Positions 17,317 to 29,142 are shown, counted from the stretch's first letter. The stretch is DNA of 64,000 nt from Belnapia mucosa (GCF_016775475.1 NZ_JAEUXJ010000002.1:596013-660012); one strand, 5' to 3'. Notes: generated by a model from the letters alone, not told the origin. Numbers and translations: made by a program.

Positions 17317-18288
17317 ATGCTCCGTTGGATAGTCGCCGCCCTGCTGGCCGCCGGGCCGGCCCTCGCCCAGGACCAATGGCCAAGCCGCCCCATTACCATC
17401 CTCGGCGGCTTCCCGAATGGCGCCGGGACCGACATCTATGCCCGCAAGCTGGCGGAGCCGCTGAGCCGCGCCCTCGGCCAGCCGGTGGTGGTGGACAACC
17501 GTAGCGGCGCCGGCGGCAATATCGCGTCCGATGCCGTGGCCAAGGCGCGGCCAGATGGCACCCTCTTCCTGCTCGGCACGGCCGGGACGCATGCCATCAA
17601 TGCCGGGCTCTACCGCAACCTGCCCTTCGACCCGCTGCGGGACGTGACCCATATCCTCCTGCTGGGCGATGTGCCGAACGTGCTGCTGGTGAACCCGGAA
17701 CGGCGGCCGCAATACCGCAGCTGCGCCGATGTGATGGCGGCCGCCCGGGCCCGGCCCGGGGCGCTCAACTATTCCTCGACCGGCAACGGCGCCTCGACCC
17801 ATCTGGCGGGCGCGCAGTTCGCGGCGGTCACGGGGCTGCAGCTGACCCATGTGCCCTATCGCGGGCAGCCGGGCGCCATGTCGGCGCTGCTGGCAGGGGA
17901 TGTGGACCTGTTCTTCAACCAGACCGGGCCCTCCATCGGGCCGGTGCAGCAGGGCCAGGTCCGGGCGCTGGGCACCACCACGCTGAAGCCGGTCCAGGCG
18001 CTGCCCGGCGTGCCCACCCTGGCCGAGGCCTGCAACCTGCCGGGCTTCGAGGTCAGCACTTGGTATGGCCTCTTCGCCCCGCCCGGCCTGCCGCCCGCCA
18101 TCCAGGCGCGCATGAACCAGGAGATCGCCCGCATTATCGGCGCCCCGGATTTCCGCCAATGGCTGGTCGAGAGCCAGGGTATCACCCCGCCGGAGGACAC
18201 GACGCCGGAGGGCTTCCGCCGCATCCATGAGCAGGACATCGCCCGCTGGGGCGAGATCATCCGCAAGTCCGGCGCAAGCGTCGACTGA
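17317..18288 (+). CDS. Tripartite tricarboxylate transporter (Bug/TctC) family substrate-binding protein
   Basis: Periplasmic solute-binding protein of 323 aa. A Sec signal peptide (MLRWIVAALLAAGPALAQ) precedes the Bug-family start DQWPSRPITILGGFPNGAGTDIYARKLAEPLSRALGQPVVVDNRSGAGGNIA, with the signature loop GAGTD and VDNRSGAGGN. AAGGAGA lies 6 bases before ATG 17317. No TctA/TctB membrane genes are nearby, so it is an orphan binding protein, as is frequent in betaproteobacteria and Acetobacteraceae. The linked racemase and regulator suggest an organic acid or amino acid ligand. Confidence 0.9.
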   Translation: MLRWIVAALLAAGPALAQDQWPSRPITILGGFPNGAGTDIYARKLAEPLSRALGQPVVVDNRSGAGGNIASDAVAKARPDGTLFLLGTAGTHAINAGLYRNLPFDPLRDVTHILLLGDVPNVLLVNPERRPQYRSCADVMAAARARPGALNYSSTGNGASTHLAGAQFAAVTGLQLTHVPYRGQPGAMSALLAGDVDLFFNQTGPSIGPVQQGQVRALGTTTLKPVQALPGVPTLAEACNLPGFEVSTWYGLFAPPGLPPAIQARMNQEIARIIGAPDFRQWLVESQGITPPEDTTPEGFRRIHEQDIARWGEIIRKSGASVD

Positions 18289-18364
18289 CCGACCGCCGCT
18301 GAACAACGATTGACGATCGTAGGACGGTTTGCGGGCCGATCCGACGGCGTGTAACCTCGGTGGC

Positions 18365-19060
18365 ATGTCCTACCTTGCCCCGTTCGCGGCGCCGGTCCCG
18401 CTCACCACGCGCGCCCTGCAGGCGCTGCGGCGCGACATCCTAACCACCCGTCTCGCCCCCGGCGAGACGCTCTCCGAGGCGACGAGCGCGGAGCGGCTCG
18501 GCTTCGGCAAGGCGCCGATCCGCGCCGCCCTGGCGCGGCTGGGCGAGGAGGGGCTGGTGCAGCCGGTGCCACGCCGCGGCTGGGTTGTGTCCCTGGTCAC
18601 GATCCGGGACATTCATGAGGTCTTTGACCTGCGCCTAGTGCTGGAGCCGGAGGCGGCCCGCCGCGCCGCAGCCAACCCGGCGGCGCGGGCCGATGCTGCG
18701 GCGCTGGCGCGGCTGGATGCCGTCTGCGCCGCCGGCTACCGGCCGGAGGATGCCGAGACCGCGCTCGGCTTCCTCGACGCCAATCGCGCATTCCACGTCG
18801 CCGTGGCGGAGCTTTCGGGCAATGCGCGACTGGCCCGACAGATCGGGCGGCTGCTGGATGAGAGCACGCGGATGCTCGTGCTCGGTCTCCGCCGGCGCGA
18901 CCGCACCGGCGAGATGGCGCATGAGCACCGCGCCTTGATCACGGCCCTGGCCCGGGGCGAGGGCGAGGCGGCCGCCGAGTTGATGCGCGAGCAGGTGGGA
19001 GCCAGCCGCGCCATGGTGCTGGCGGCGCTGACCGCACCGGATGCCACCATTTCCGTCTAG
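18365..19060 (+). CDS. GntR-family regulator, FadR/FCD subfamily
   Basis: 231 aa. An N-terminal winged helix (TTRALQALRRDILTTRLAPGETLSE...LGFGKAPIRAALARLGEEGLV, residues about 14-65) is followed by an all-helical FCD ligand domain with the metal-binding pattern FHVAVAELSGN and HEHRALITALARGEGEAA (His ligands). FCD regulators sense small organic acids. The start at ATG 18365 begins 76 bp after the binding-protein stop. It is likely the local regulator of the racemase and binding-protein genes. Confidence 0.9.
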   Translation: MSYLAPFAAPVPLTTRALQALRRDILTTRLAPGETLSEATSAERLGFGKAPIRAALARLGEEGLVQPVPRRGWVVSLVTIRDIHEVFDLRLVLEPEAARRAAANPAARADAAALARLDAVCAAGYRPEDAETALGFLDANRAFHVAVAELSGNARLARQIGRLLDESTRMLVLGLRRRDRTGEMAHEHRALITALARGEGEAAAELMREQVGASRAMVLAALTAPDATISV

Positions 19061-19151
19061 TCACGGCTTGGTGTGAATTAAGTATACGATGTCACGGAAG
19101 GGCGATGCCGGCCGGCCCTAGGCTGCCTGCGCAAGCGGGAGCAGTGGGCAG

Positions 19152-19358
19152 ATGGCAGATTTCGTGATCGTGGTGGTGGCGCTCGCCGCCGTCGCGGCCG
19201 GGGATGCCGTCCCCAGCCGGCTGCCCACTCTGGGCTTCAAGCTTTATCCAGGCCTCGATGCCTGCGAGGAGGCCGCAACCCGCAACGAGCCAAGCCCTGG
19301 CACACGGCTGGTATGTCTGCCTGTCGAGACGATGGGCCCGCTCCTCGACGCGCATTAG
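19152..19358 (+). CDS. Small exported hypothetical protein
   Basis: 68 aa with a hydrophobic N-terminal segment (FVIVVVALAAVAAGDAVP) and a short mature part with two Cys residues (LDACEEAATRNEPSPGTRLVCLPVET). The pattern ending PGTRLVCLPVE resembles small periplasmic proteins I associate with Acetobacteraceae; no function is known. GGGAG lies about 10 bases before the start. The last 4 bp overlap the end of the convergent bpt gene. Confidence 0.6.
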   Translation: MADFVIVVVALAAVAAGDAVPSRLPTLGFKLYPGLDACEEAATRNEPSPGTRLVCLPVETMGPLLDAH

Positions 19359-20119
19359 CTGCTGGCGGGGATCATCTCCGCCGGTTCGGTCGGGAGCTGG
19401 TCCTCCAGCACCCGCCACAGGCCGCCGATCAGGATCTCGCTCGGCCGGAAGCGGCTTTTGTAGGACATCTTCCGGCTCTCCGGCACCCAATAGCCGAGAT
19501 AGACATAGGGCAGGCCGAGCGCCTGAGCGCGAGCCACCAGCCAGAGGATCGCCCAGCTGCCGAGCGAGCGGCGAACCGCATCCGGCTCATAGAAGGAATA
19601 GACCGCCGAGAGCCCGTCGGAGAGCCAGTCGGTCAGGCAGGCGCCGACCAGCCGGTCCTTGGCGTCGCGGAACTCCACCATGCCGGTGGTGATCGGCGTG
19701 TCCTCGACCATGGCGCGGTAGTCGTAGAAGCCCATCGCCGCCATGTCGCCCTCGCCATGCCGGGCCTGCTGGTAGCGCTGGAACAGGGCGAATTGCTCGG
19801 CCGTGGCACGGGCCGGCATTTCGAAGCCGGCGATATCGGCATTGAAGCGCTGCAGCTTCCGCTGCGCCCGGTTCGGCTCGAACTGGCCGGCGATGATGCG
19901 GATCGGGATGCAGGCATTGCAGCCGGGGCAGACCGGCGAATAGGCGATGTTGTGGCTGCGCCGGAAGCCGGCGCGGGAGAGGCGGTCATGCAGCGCCTCC
20001 GCCTCCGGCCCCGTCAGCTCGGTGACGATCTTCCTCTCCGTCCGTCCCGCCAGGTAAGGGCAGGGCAGGGGCGCGGTGGTGTAGAAGAATTGCGGACGGC
20101 GGTTCGGGCGGTGCAGCAT
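19355..20119 (-). CDS. bpt: Aspartate/glutamate leucyltransferase (arginyl-tRNA--protein transferase family)
   Basis: 254 aa from ATG 20119; an upstream TTG at 20158 is in frame. The N-terminal cysteine-containing domain (PLPCPYL and SPVCPGCNACIPIRI) and C-terminal GNAT-like domain (YVYLGYWVPESRKMSYKSRFRPSEIL) are those of Bpt/ATE. The enzyme attaches leucine (bacterial Bpt) to proteins with N-terminal Asp or Glu, marking them for ClpS-ClpAP. The clp and lon genes are close by but not linked in an operon. Confidence 0.92.
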   Translation of the reverse strand: MLHRPNRRPQFFYTTAPLPCPYLAGRTERKIVTELTGPEAEALHDRLSRAGFRRSHNIAYSPVCPGCNACIPIRIIAGQFEPNRAQRKLQRFNADIAGFEMPARATAEQFALFQRYQQARHGEGDMAAMGFYDYRAMVEDTPITTGMVEFRDAKDRLVGACLTDWLSDGLSAVYSFYEPDAVRRSLGSWAILWLVARAQALGLPYVYLGYWVPESRKMSYKSRFRPSEILIGGLWRVLEDQLPTEPAEMIPASS

Positions 20120-20342
20120 CGCTGCCGTCAGTGTCGGCGCGCGAAGCGCCGGAATCAACTGCCTGCACGCCTAAAAGAGCAGGCCGGTCCGCACGGGTAA
20201 CGGAGCCGGGGTCCGTTGGACGAGGCCGGTCGGGTCGGTCCGGCTGGTCTTTCCCGCCCCTGGTGCGTCAGGCGGCTTGCCAATGCAACCAGCATCGGCG
20301 GCGCCACCTTCCAGCCAGGGGCGAAAAATCCCTCGCCGGCCC

Positions 20343-22733
20343 TCAGCCTCCGGCCTCGTCCAACGGGCCTTGGGGCATGAGCTGGATCGCCGGGGCGCCC
20401 TCCGCCATGGAACGCCCCAGCGCGACCATGCCGCCATCCCGCCAGATCGGCAGCAGATCGCCCCAATGCAGCGAGAGGGGATGGCCCGACTGGCCGGTGG
20501 CGATGATGGCGAAGGTCGCATCCGGATCGGCGAGGTCGGCAACGAGCCGCAGCCCGGCGCCATGCACATGCTCCCAGGCCTCGGGCCCCGTGCCGCCGCG
20601 CAGCCCGCCGCGGGAGACGGTCCATTCATCGCCGCCCGTCACCGCCTCCAGCCGCGCCGCGGCGCCGAGGCCGGGGATGGCGCGCAGCACCGGATGCTCG
20701 AAGCGGGCCACATGCCGGTTGCCCCAGCGCCAAGCGGCCGGGTCCGGGCCCTCGCTGCCCTGCAGCTCCGCCACCGCCTCGGCCAGGGCCCGGGCGGCGA
20801 GCGCCCGGCAATCGCCCTCGCACCAGGCGGCGCCGGCATTGTCGGGGGCGAGGACGCGGCGGAGGAAGGCGGAATGGGCGCCGATCGTCCCCTCCGGCAC
20901 GCCGCCGGCGCGCAGCGCACGCTGCCCGACCCGGCGCAGCCAGGTGTGGAAGATCAGCGGCTGCGGCCGGTCCGCCGCGACATCGCCATCCCAGGCGAGC
21001 AGCAGCGCCTGGGCGGTGCCGGCGGCGCCCTCGGCAGGCGGCAGGCCGCGCAGCAGCGAATCGGGGCCGGTCAGCACGCGGGCGAGGAGCGAGACGGTAT
21101 CCCGCTGCATGGCGACGAAATCGCCGGCCTCATGCCGCTCCCGCGCGGCCAGCATCTGGCCGATGCGGCGGAAGCGCCAATCCTCGATCCAATCGCGGCC
21201 GAGGAAGACCGGCCCACCGGGCGGTGCCACCCGGTTGTTGGCATTGGCGAGGATGCCGCCGGGCGGATCGACCCGATGGGGGAGGGAGTCGAAGGGCACC
21301 CAGCCGGTCCAGTCCGCCGCCCCGTCCCAGCCGGGGACGGGCAAGGTGCCGTCGCCCGAGCGCCGCACGGGGGTGCGACCGGTGAGCAGCAGGCCGATAT
21401 GCCCCGCCGCATCGGCCGTCATGAGGTTCTGCGAGGGGCTGGTGATGAGCGCCGCGGCGCCGCGGGCTTCCTCGACCGAGCCGGCGCGATTCAGCGCATG
21501 CAGCCCGGCCGCGGCGGTATCCGCCGGCGCCAGATTGGCCATGGCGACGGCGAGCACGGTGCCCTCGGCGGCGGGCATGCCTTCGAGATCCGAGAGAACG
21601 GGCCCATGCCGCGTCTCCCGCACCCGGAGGATCTCGGTCTCCCCGCCGCGCACCGCGATCCGCTCCTCGATTACGGTGAAGGGGCGGGGGCCGTCGGGCG
21701 TCTCATAGGCGTCCGGGCCGGCCAGGCGCTCGACGAAGACGTCCTGGGTATCGGATTGGGTGGTGGTGAAGCCCCAGGCGAGCCGGGCATTGCGGCCGAT
21801 GACCAGGAAGGGGACGCCGGGCGAGGTGGCGCCGGCCAGCATCCGCCCGTCCTCCAGGTCGATCCGCGCCAGATACCAGAGGATCGGCGCCTGGAAGCCG
21901 AGATGCGGATCGGAGGCGAGCAGCGGCGCGCCGGAGGCCGAGCGGGCGCCGGCGACCGTCCAGGCATTGCTGGCCGAGCCGGGCAGGGTGAAAGGGGCGG
22001 GGAAGGCGGGCAGGGCGGCCGCCAGCCGGCCGAGCGCCGCCGGATCGAGCGCCGCCTGGGGCTGGTCCGGCCTCCCGGCGCTGGTCTCCTCCGGCCAGAG
22101 GTCGCGCAGCCTTTCGGGAGGCAGGAGGGCGGCGAGCCGGGCATGCAGCAGCTCCTCCCGCCAATTGCCTGAAAGCCAGAGGCCCATGACCTTGCCCCAG
22201 AGCAGGCTGTCTTCCGGCCGCCAGGGCTCGGGCGCGCCGAGGGCGAGGAATTCCGGGGCGGCGCGGCGGCCGCGCTCGGCGATCCAGGCATTCACCCCGG
22301 CTGCATAGGCCTCCAGCACCGCCCGGGTCTCGGGTGGCTGGGCATCGAGATCGGCCCGGGCGCGGCGGGCCAGGCCGAGGGTGCGGGTGAAGCGGTCGAG
22401 CCGCAGAGCGGAGGCGCCGACCAGCTCGGACAGCCGCCCGGCGGCGCCGCGCCGCATCAGCTCCATCTGGAACATCCGGTCGCGGGCATGCAGCCAGCCC
22501 AGCGCCATGGCGGCATCCCGCTCGTCCCGGGCGGCGATGCGGGGGATGCCGCGGCCGTCGAAGCCGATCGCCACCGGGGCGCCGAGGCCGGCGAGGCGGA
22601 CGCTGCCCTGGCTGGGGGGCAGGGTCCAGGCGAGCAGGGCGGTGATGCCGAGGGCCGCGAGCAGCACCAGGGCCAGGACGCCGAAGCCCAGGCGGCGCAG
22701 CCAGCGGGTCCAGCGGGAACGGGTGACGACCAT
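20343..22733 (-). CDS. Penicillin acylase-family Ntn-hydrolase, membrane-anchored
   Basis: 796 aa. An N-terminal membrane segment (about residues 15-36) precedes the small-chain region. The SNxW motif at residues 255-258 (SASNAWTVAG) marks the beta-chain start, with Ser255 as the likely nucleophile after autocatalytic cleavage; LLASDPHLGFQAP follows as expected. The family hydrolyses amide bonds of beta-lactam side chains, acyl-homoserine lactones or other N-acyl compounds. The uncleaved anchor suggests a membrane-bound periplasmic enzyme. It is transcribed away from tRNA-Leu. Substrate unknown. Confidence 0.88.
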   Translation of the reverse strand: MVVTRSRWTRWLRRLGFGVLALVLLAALGITALLAWTLPPSQGSVRLAGLGAPVAIGFDGRGIPRIAARDERDAAMALGWLHARDRMFQMELMRRGAAGRLSELVGASALRLDRFTRTLGLARRARADLDAQPPETRAVLEAYAAGVNAWIAERGRRAAPEFLALGAPEPWRPEDSLLWGKVMGLWLSGNWREELLHARLAALLPPERLRDLWPEETSAGRPDQPQAALDPAALGRLAAALPAFPAPFTLPGSASNAWTVAGARSASGAPLLASDPHLGFQAPILWYLARIDLEDGRMLAGATSPGVPFLVIGRNARLAWGFTTTQSDTQDVFVERLAGPDAYETPDGPRPFTVIEERIAVRGGETEILRVRETRHGPVLSDLEGMPAAEGTVLAVAMANLAPADTAAAGLHALNRAGSVEEARGAAALITSPSQNLMTADAAGHIGLLLTGRTPVRRSGDGTLPVPGWDGAADWTGWVPFDSLPHRVDPPGGILANANNRVAPPGGPVFLGRDWIEDWRFRRIGQMLAARERHEAGDFVAMQRDTVSLLARVLTGPDSLLRGLPPAEGAAGTAQALLLAWDGDVAADRPQPLIFHTWLRRVGQRALRAGGVPEGTIGAHSAFLRRVLAPDNAGAAWCEGDCRALAARALAEAVAELQGSEGPDPAAWRWGNRHVARFEHPVLRAIPGLGAAARLEAVTGGDEWTVSRGGLRGGTGPEAWEHVHGAGLRLVADLADPDATFAIIATGQSGHPLSLHWGDLLPIWRDGGMVALGRSMAEGAPAIQLMPQGPLDEAGG

Positions 22734-22785
22734 ACCGTCCTGTATCGACTAAGGCGCGATGGCCGTCGATCCCGCTCGGGCAGCC

Positions 22786-22814
22786 TTGGAAAGCGGGCAG
22801 GGCTGCGCTAAACG
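22786..22814 (+). promoter_or_regulatory. Candidate promoter of tRNA-Leu / tig
   Basis: TTGGAA (22786-22791) and TAAACG (22809-22814) are separated by 17 bases, about 40 bp before tRNA-Leu. The -35 box is good and the -10 box is moderate. Confidence 0.4.
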
Positions 22815-22853
22815 CCCCAATCCGGCGTCGTCCTGGCTTGTCTCCGGCCTTGG

Positions 22854-22938
22854 GCGGGCGTGGTGGAATTGGCAGACACGCCGGATTTAGGTTCCGGTGG
22901 CGCAAGCCTTGGGGGTTCAAATCCCTCCGCCCGCACCA
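22854..22938 (+). tRNA. tRNA-Leu (anticodon UAG)
   Basis: 85 nt including an encoded CCA. The acceptor stem GCGGGCG/CGCCCGC is perfect. The anticodon stem CCGGA/TCCGG encloses the loop TTTAGGT, giving anticodon TAG for CUN leucine codons. A long variable arm, the TTCAAAT T-loop and a type II layout confirm tRNA-Leu. It ends 40 bp before the trigger-factor start, so the two are probably cotranscribed. Confidence 0.97.
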
Positions 22939-22978
22939 TCGGCGCCGCTTTAGGGTTCTTGGGAAGAAAGTGACGACA

Positions 22979-24307
22979 ATGCAGGTGACCGAGGTCGCGA
23001 ATGACGGGCTGAAGCGGGCCTATACGGTATCGGTCCCGGCGGCCGATATCGCGGCCGAGCGCACGCGGCGGCTGAACGAGCTGGGCCGTGAGCTGCGCAT
23101 CCCCGGTTTCCGCCCCGGCAAGATCCCGGCCAGCGTGGTGAAGCAGCGCTACGGCCAGGCCGTGATGAGCGAGGTGCTGGAGCAGTCGGTCAACAAGGCC
23201 ACCCAGCAGGTGGTGACCGATCGCGGCCTCCGCCCCGCCCTGCAGCCGAAGATCGAGCTGGTGAATTTCGCCGATGGCGCCGATCTGGAGTTCAAGGTCG
23301 AGCTGGAGCTGCTGCCCGAGATCCCGATGCCGGACTTCGCCGGGATCGAGGTGGAGCGGCTGAAGGCCGAGCCCTCGGACGAGCAGGTCGAGAAGACCAT
23401 CTCGACCATCGCCGCCCGCAACCGCAATCTCGAGGACATCACCGAGGAGCGGGGCGCGGAGAAGGGCGAGGTCGCGGTCTGCGACTTCACCGGCACGCTG
23501 GAGGGGGACGCCGAGCCCTTCCCCGGCGGGACCGCGACCGAGATGCCGATCGAGGTGGGCGGCGCCGGCTTCATCCCCGGCTTCACCGAGCAGCTGGAAG
23601 GCATCAAGGCCGGCGAGACCCGGACCATCCAGGTCTCCTTCCCCGAGGAATACGGGGCGAAGGAGCTGGCGGGGAAGGCGGCTTCCTTCAGCGTGACCTG
23701 CAAGGCGCTGAAGAAGCCGGTTGATCCGGCGATCGATGACGAGCTGGCCAAGACCATGGGCTTCGAGGATCTGGAGAAGCTGAAGGAGGCGGTCCGCAGC
23801 TCGCTCCAGCAGGAATACGACAATCTCAGCCGGCTCAAGGTGAAGCGGTCGCTGCTGGACGGGCTGGCCGAGCGGGCCAGCTTCCCGGTGCCGGAGGGGA
23901 TGGTCGAGGCCGAATTCGCCCAGATCTGGCAGCGGATCGAATCCGATCTGAAGGCCGGCCGGCTGGACGAGGACGACAAGGGCAAGGATGAGGAGACGCT
24001 GAAGACGGAATACCGCGGCATCGCGGAACGCCGCATCCGGCTCGGCCTGCTCCTGTCCGAAATCGGCCGGACCAACAACATCTCCGTCAGCGGCGATGAG
24101 CTGTCCCGGGCGATGCGGCAGGAAGCCGCCCGCTATCCGGGCCAGGAGCAGCAGGTGATGGAGTTCTTCCGCAAGAATCCGCAGGCGGCAGAGAACCTCC
24201 GTTCCCCCATCTTCGAGGAGAAGGTGGTGGACTTCATGCTGGAGCTGGCCAAGGTGAATGAAAGAAATGTGGCACCGGAGGAGCTTTCGGCCGCCGCCGC
24301 GGCCTGA
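22979..24307 (+). CDS. tig: Trigger factor
   Basis: Ribosome-associated chaperone and prolyl isomerase of 442 aa, the usual length. The ribosome-binding signature is seen as GFRPGKIPASVVKQRYG near residue 41. The FKBP-type PPIase domain follows (about 155-245; GEVAVCDFTGTLEGD and GGAGFIPGFTEQLEGIKAGE), then the C-terminal chaperone arms. ATG 22979 was chosen over in-frame upstream starts that run through the tRNA gene. It is the first of the tig-clpP-clpX-lon series common in alphaproteobacteria. Confidence 0.96.
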   Translation: MQVTEVANDGLKRAYTVSVPAADIAAERTRRLNELGRELRIPGFRPGKIPASVVKQRYGQAVMSEVLEQSVNKATQQVVTDRGLRPALQPKIELVNFADGADLEFKVELELLPEIPMPDFAGIEVERLKAEPSDEQVEKTISTIAARNRNLEDITEERGAEKGEVAVCDFTGTLEGDAEPFPGGTATEMPIEVGGAGFIPGFTEQLEGIKAGETRTIQVSFPEEYGAKELAGKAASFSVTCKALKKPVDPAIDDELAKTMGFEDLEKLKEAVRSSLQQEYDNLSRLKVKRSLLDGLAERASFPVPEGMVEAEFAQIWQRIESDLKAGRLDEDDKGKDEETLKTEYRGIAERRIRLGLLLSEIGRTNNISVSGDELSRAMRQEAARYPGQEQQVMEFFRKNPQAAENLRSPIFEEKVVDFMLELAKVNERNVAPEELSAAAAA

Positions 24308-24351
24308 ATCCGGGCTATAGTGGGGCAATACGGATCGGGGCCGGGCCGGAC

Positions 24352-24369
24352 CCCCGCCATTCGGCGGGG
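24352..24369 (+). terminator. GC hairpin after tig
   Basis: CCCCGCC-ATTC-GGCGGGG is a perfect 7-bp stem with a 4-base loop between tig and clpP. It is not followed by a T-run, so it may attenuate transcription or stabilise an mRNA end rather than terminate strongly. Confidence 0.35.
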
Positions 24370-24453
24370 CCTTCCGGCGCCGATCGCGTTGCACCACATT
24401 AAGGGACCCGGGCTTATGCTGGCCCGGACGACCCTGTCTGAGAGGCACCCACC

Positions 24454-25107
24454 ATGCGGGACCGTGATCCTGTCGAGGTTTACAACAACACCCTTGTCCC
24501 GATGGTCGTGGAACAATCCGCCCGCGGCGAGCGCGCCTGGGACATCTATTCGCGCCTCCTGAAGGAGCGGATCATCTTCCTGACCGGTCCCGTCTTCGAC
24601 CAGGTCTCCTCCTCGATCTGCGCTCAGCTCCTCTTCCTCGAGAGCGAGAATCCGAACAAGGACATCGCCTTCTACATCAACAGCCCGGGCGGCGTGGTCT
24701 CGGCCGGCCTCGCGATGTATGACACCATGCAGTATATCCGTTCGCCCGTGAGCACGGTCTGCATCGGCCAGGCGGCCTCCATGGGTTCGCTGCTGCTGAC
24801 CGCCGGCGAGAAGGGCAAGCGTTTCGCCCTGCCGAATGCCCGGGTCATGGTCCACCAGCCTTCCGGCGGCGCCCAGGGCCAAGCGACGGATATCGAGATC
24901 CAGGCGCGCGAGATCCTGAAACTGCGGCAGCGGCTGAACGAGATCTATGTGAAGCATACCGGCCAGCCGATCGAGGCGATCGAGCGGAAGCTGGAGCGCG
25001 ACACCTATATGTCCGCCGAGGAGGCCCGCGATTTCGGCCTGGTGGACCAGGTGGTCGAGACCCGGCCCGCCGCCCCCGGCGCCGGGCCCGAGGGTGCCAA
25101 GACCTGA
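24454..25107 (+). CDS. clpP: ATP-dependent Clp protease proteolytic subunit
   Basis: Serine protease of 217 aa with the complete triad: Ser109 in GQAASMGS, His134 in MVHQPSGG and Asp183 in LERDTYM. It forms a double heptamer barrel that works with ClpX (encoded next) or ClpA. The N-terminal propeptide is short ([21 protein letters not shown]). Spacing to tig is 146 bp and includes a GC hairpin, so it may have its own promoter. The C-terminal tail is Pro/Ala-rich. Confidence 0.97.
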   Translation: MRDRDPVEVYNNTLVPMVVEQSARGERAWDIYSRLLKERIIFLTGPVFDQVSSSICAQLLFLESENPNKDIAFYINSPGGVVSAGLAMYDTMQYIRSPVSTVCIGQAASMGSLLLTAGEKGKRFALPNARVMVHQPSGGAQGQATDIEIQAREILKLRQRLNEIYVKHTGQPIEAIERKLERDTYMSAEEARDFGLVDQVVETRPAAPGAGPEGAKT

Positions 25108-25132
25108 TCTTGGGACCCAGGCGGGCAGTGGC

Positions 25133-25152
25133 CGGCCGGCTTGCGCCGGCCG
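25133..25152 (+). terminator. GC hairpin after clpP
   Basis: CGGCCGGC-TTGC-GCCGGCCG forms a perfect 8-bp stem 25 bp after the clpP stop. There is no T-run. It could be a processing or attenuation hairpin separating clpP from clpX. Confidence 0.35.
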
Positions 25153-25285
25153 CTGTGACCGGTGAATGCTTTTCCCCCGATGACAGGGGGGCTACAGTAC
25201 CAAGCAAGGCCCCCTTCCCGGCCCGTGGGGGGCGTGGCCTGCCGGCGCGCCGAAGCCCCGGACGGCCTTTTCAGGCGGAGTGCCC

Positions 25286-26542
25286 ATGAGCAAGTCCGGC
25301 GACTCGAAGAATACCCTTTACTGTTCGTTCTGCGGCAAGTCGCAGCACGAGGTCCGCAAGCTTATCGCCGGGCCCACCGTTTTCATCTGCGACGAATGCG
25401 TCGAACTCTGCATGGATATCATCCGTGAGGAGCACAAGACGCATCTGGTGAAGTCGCGTGACGGGGTGCCGACGCCGAAGGAGATCTGCAAGGTCCTCGA
25501 TGACTACGTCATCGGGCAGGACCATGCGAAGAAGGTCCTCTCGGTCGCGGTGCACAACCACTACAAGCGACTGGCCCACGGCGCTAAGAACAGCGATGTC
25601 GAGATCGCCAAGTCGAACATCCTGCTGCTCGGCCCGACCGGTTCCGGCAAGACGCTGCTGGCCCAGACCCTGGCCCGGATCCTCGACGTCCCCTTCACCA
25701 TGGCGGATGCGACGACCCTGACCGAGGCCGGCTATGTCGGCGAGGATGTCGAGAACATCATCCTCAAGCTGCTCCAGGCCGCCGACTACAATGTCGAGCG
25801 GGCGCAGCGCGGCATCGTCTATATCGACGAGGTCGACAAGATCAGCCGCAAGTCGGACAACCCCTCCATCACCCGGGACGTTTCGGGCGAGGGCGTCCAG
25901 CAGGCGCTGCTGAAGATCATGGAGGGCACGGTCGCCTCCGTTCCGCCCCAGGGTGGCCGGAAGCATCCGCAGCAGGAATTCCTCCAGGTCGATACCGCGA
26001 ACATCCTCTTCATCTGCGGCGGCGCCTTTGCGGGCCTTGAGCGGATCATCGGAGCGCGGGGCAAGGGCTCGGGGATCGGCTTCGGCGCCGAGGTACGCAG
26101 CCAGGACGACCGCCGCGCCGGCGCCGTGCTGCGCGAGGTGGAGCCCGAGGATCTGCTGAAATTCGGCTTGATCCCAGAGTTCATCGGCCGCCTGCCGGTG
26201 ATCGCCACGCTCGAGGATCTCGATGAGAAGGCGTTGATCGAGATTCTGACCAAGCCGAAGAATGCCATCGTCAAGCAGTACCAGCGGCTGTTCGAGATGG
26301 AGGGGACCAAGCTCACCTTCACCGAGGACGCGCTGCGTTCGGTCGCCACCCGCGCCATCCAGCGCAAGACCGGCGCCCGTGGCCTGCGCTCGATCATGGA
26401 GCAGATCCTGCTCAGCACCATGTTCGACCTGCCCGGCCTCGACGATGTGGATGAGGTGGTGGTGAACCGGGAAGTGGCTGAAAGCCGTGCCACCCCGCTC
26501 TTCATCTATGGCGAGCGCGCAGCCGAGCAGAGCTCGGCCTGA
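25286..26542 (+). CDS. clpX: ATP-dependent Clp protease ATP-binding subunit ClpX
   Basis: AAA+ unfoldase of 418 aa. The N-terminal zinc finger has Cys pairs CSFC and CDECVELC. Walker A GPTGSGKT is near residue 116, Walker B is [10 protein letters not shown], and the pore loop and sensor regions are intact. ATG 25286 has GGAG 6 bases upstream and is preferred to the GTG at 25280. ClpX feeds substrates to ClpP, encoded 178 bp upstream. The gap contains a hairpin and a possible -10 box TACAGT at 25193. Confidence 0.97.
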   Translation: MSKSGDSKNTLYCSFCGKSQHEVRKLIAGPTVFICDECVELCMDIIREEHKTHLVKSRDGVPTPKEICKVLDDYVIGQDHAKKVLSVAVHNHYKRLAHGAKNSDVEIAKSNILLLGPTGSGKTLLAQTLARILDVPFTMADATTLTEAGYVGEDVENIILKLLQAADYNVERAQRGIVYIDEVDKISRKSDNPSITRDVSGEGVQQALLKIMEGTVASVPPQGGRKHPQQEFLQVDTANILFICGGAFAGLERIIGARGKGSGIGFGAEVRSQDDRRAGAVLREVEPEDLLKFGLIPEFIGRLPVIATLEDLDEKALIEILTKPKNAIVKQYQRLFEMEGTKLTFTEDALRSVATRAIQRKTGARGLRSIMEQILLSTMFDLPGLDDVDEVVVNREVAESRATPLFIYGERAAEQSSA

Positions 26543-26716
26543 GCCCGGGACGTGGCCGGAGGGGCGGGGGGAACCCGCCATCCGGCCGGGCGGGCTTGCG
26601 GGGGGGCATCCGGTCGCCCATCTGCATGACATCCCCGTGGCACCGCGAGTCACGCCGCCAACCGGCCCCAGGCCGGGGGTGGCTCGCGGGCCGACTGTCC
26701 ATCAGTGAGGTCCAAT

Positions 26717-29131
<2,415 letters not shown>

Positions 29132-29142
29132 GGATATGCGTT

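Noticed and set aside
20117..20180. GCCTAAAA at 20171-20178, considered as a fourth MarR site
   Set aside because: Only half of the core matches (the TTGAA part is absent) and there is no palindrome.
20159..20342. 184-bp gap between bpt and the penicillin-acylase gene, considered as a riboswitch or structured leader
   Set aside because: Several short GC stems can be drawn, but no conserved riboswitch core is recognisable and no terminator/antiterminator pair is evident.
25174..25190. CCCCC-GATGACA-GGGGG inverted repeat before clpX, considered as a HrcA or regulatory operator
   Set aside because: It does not match the CIRCE sequence; simple C/G runs are common at this base composition.
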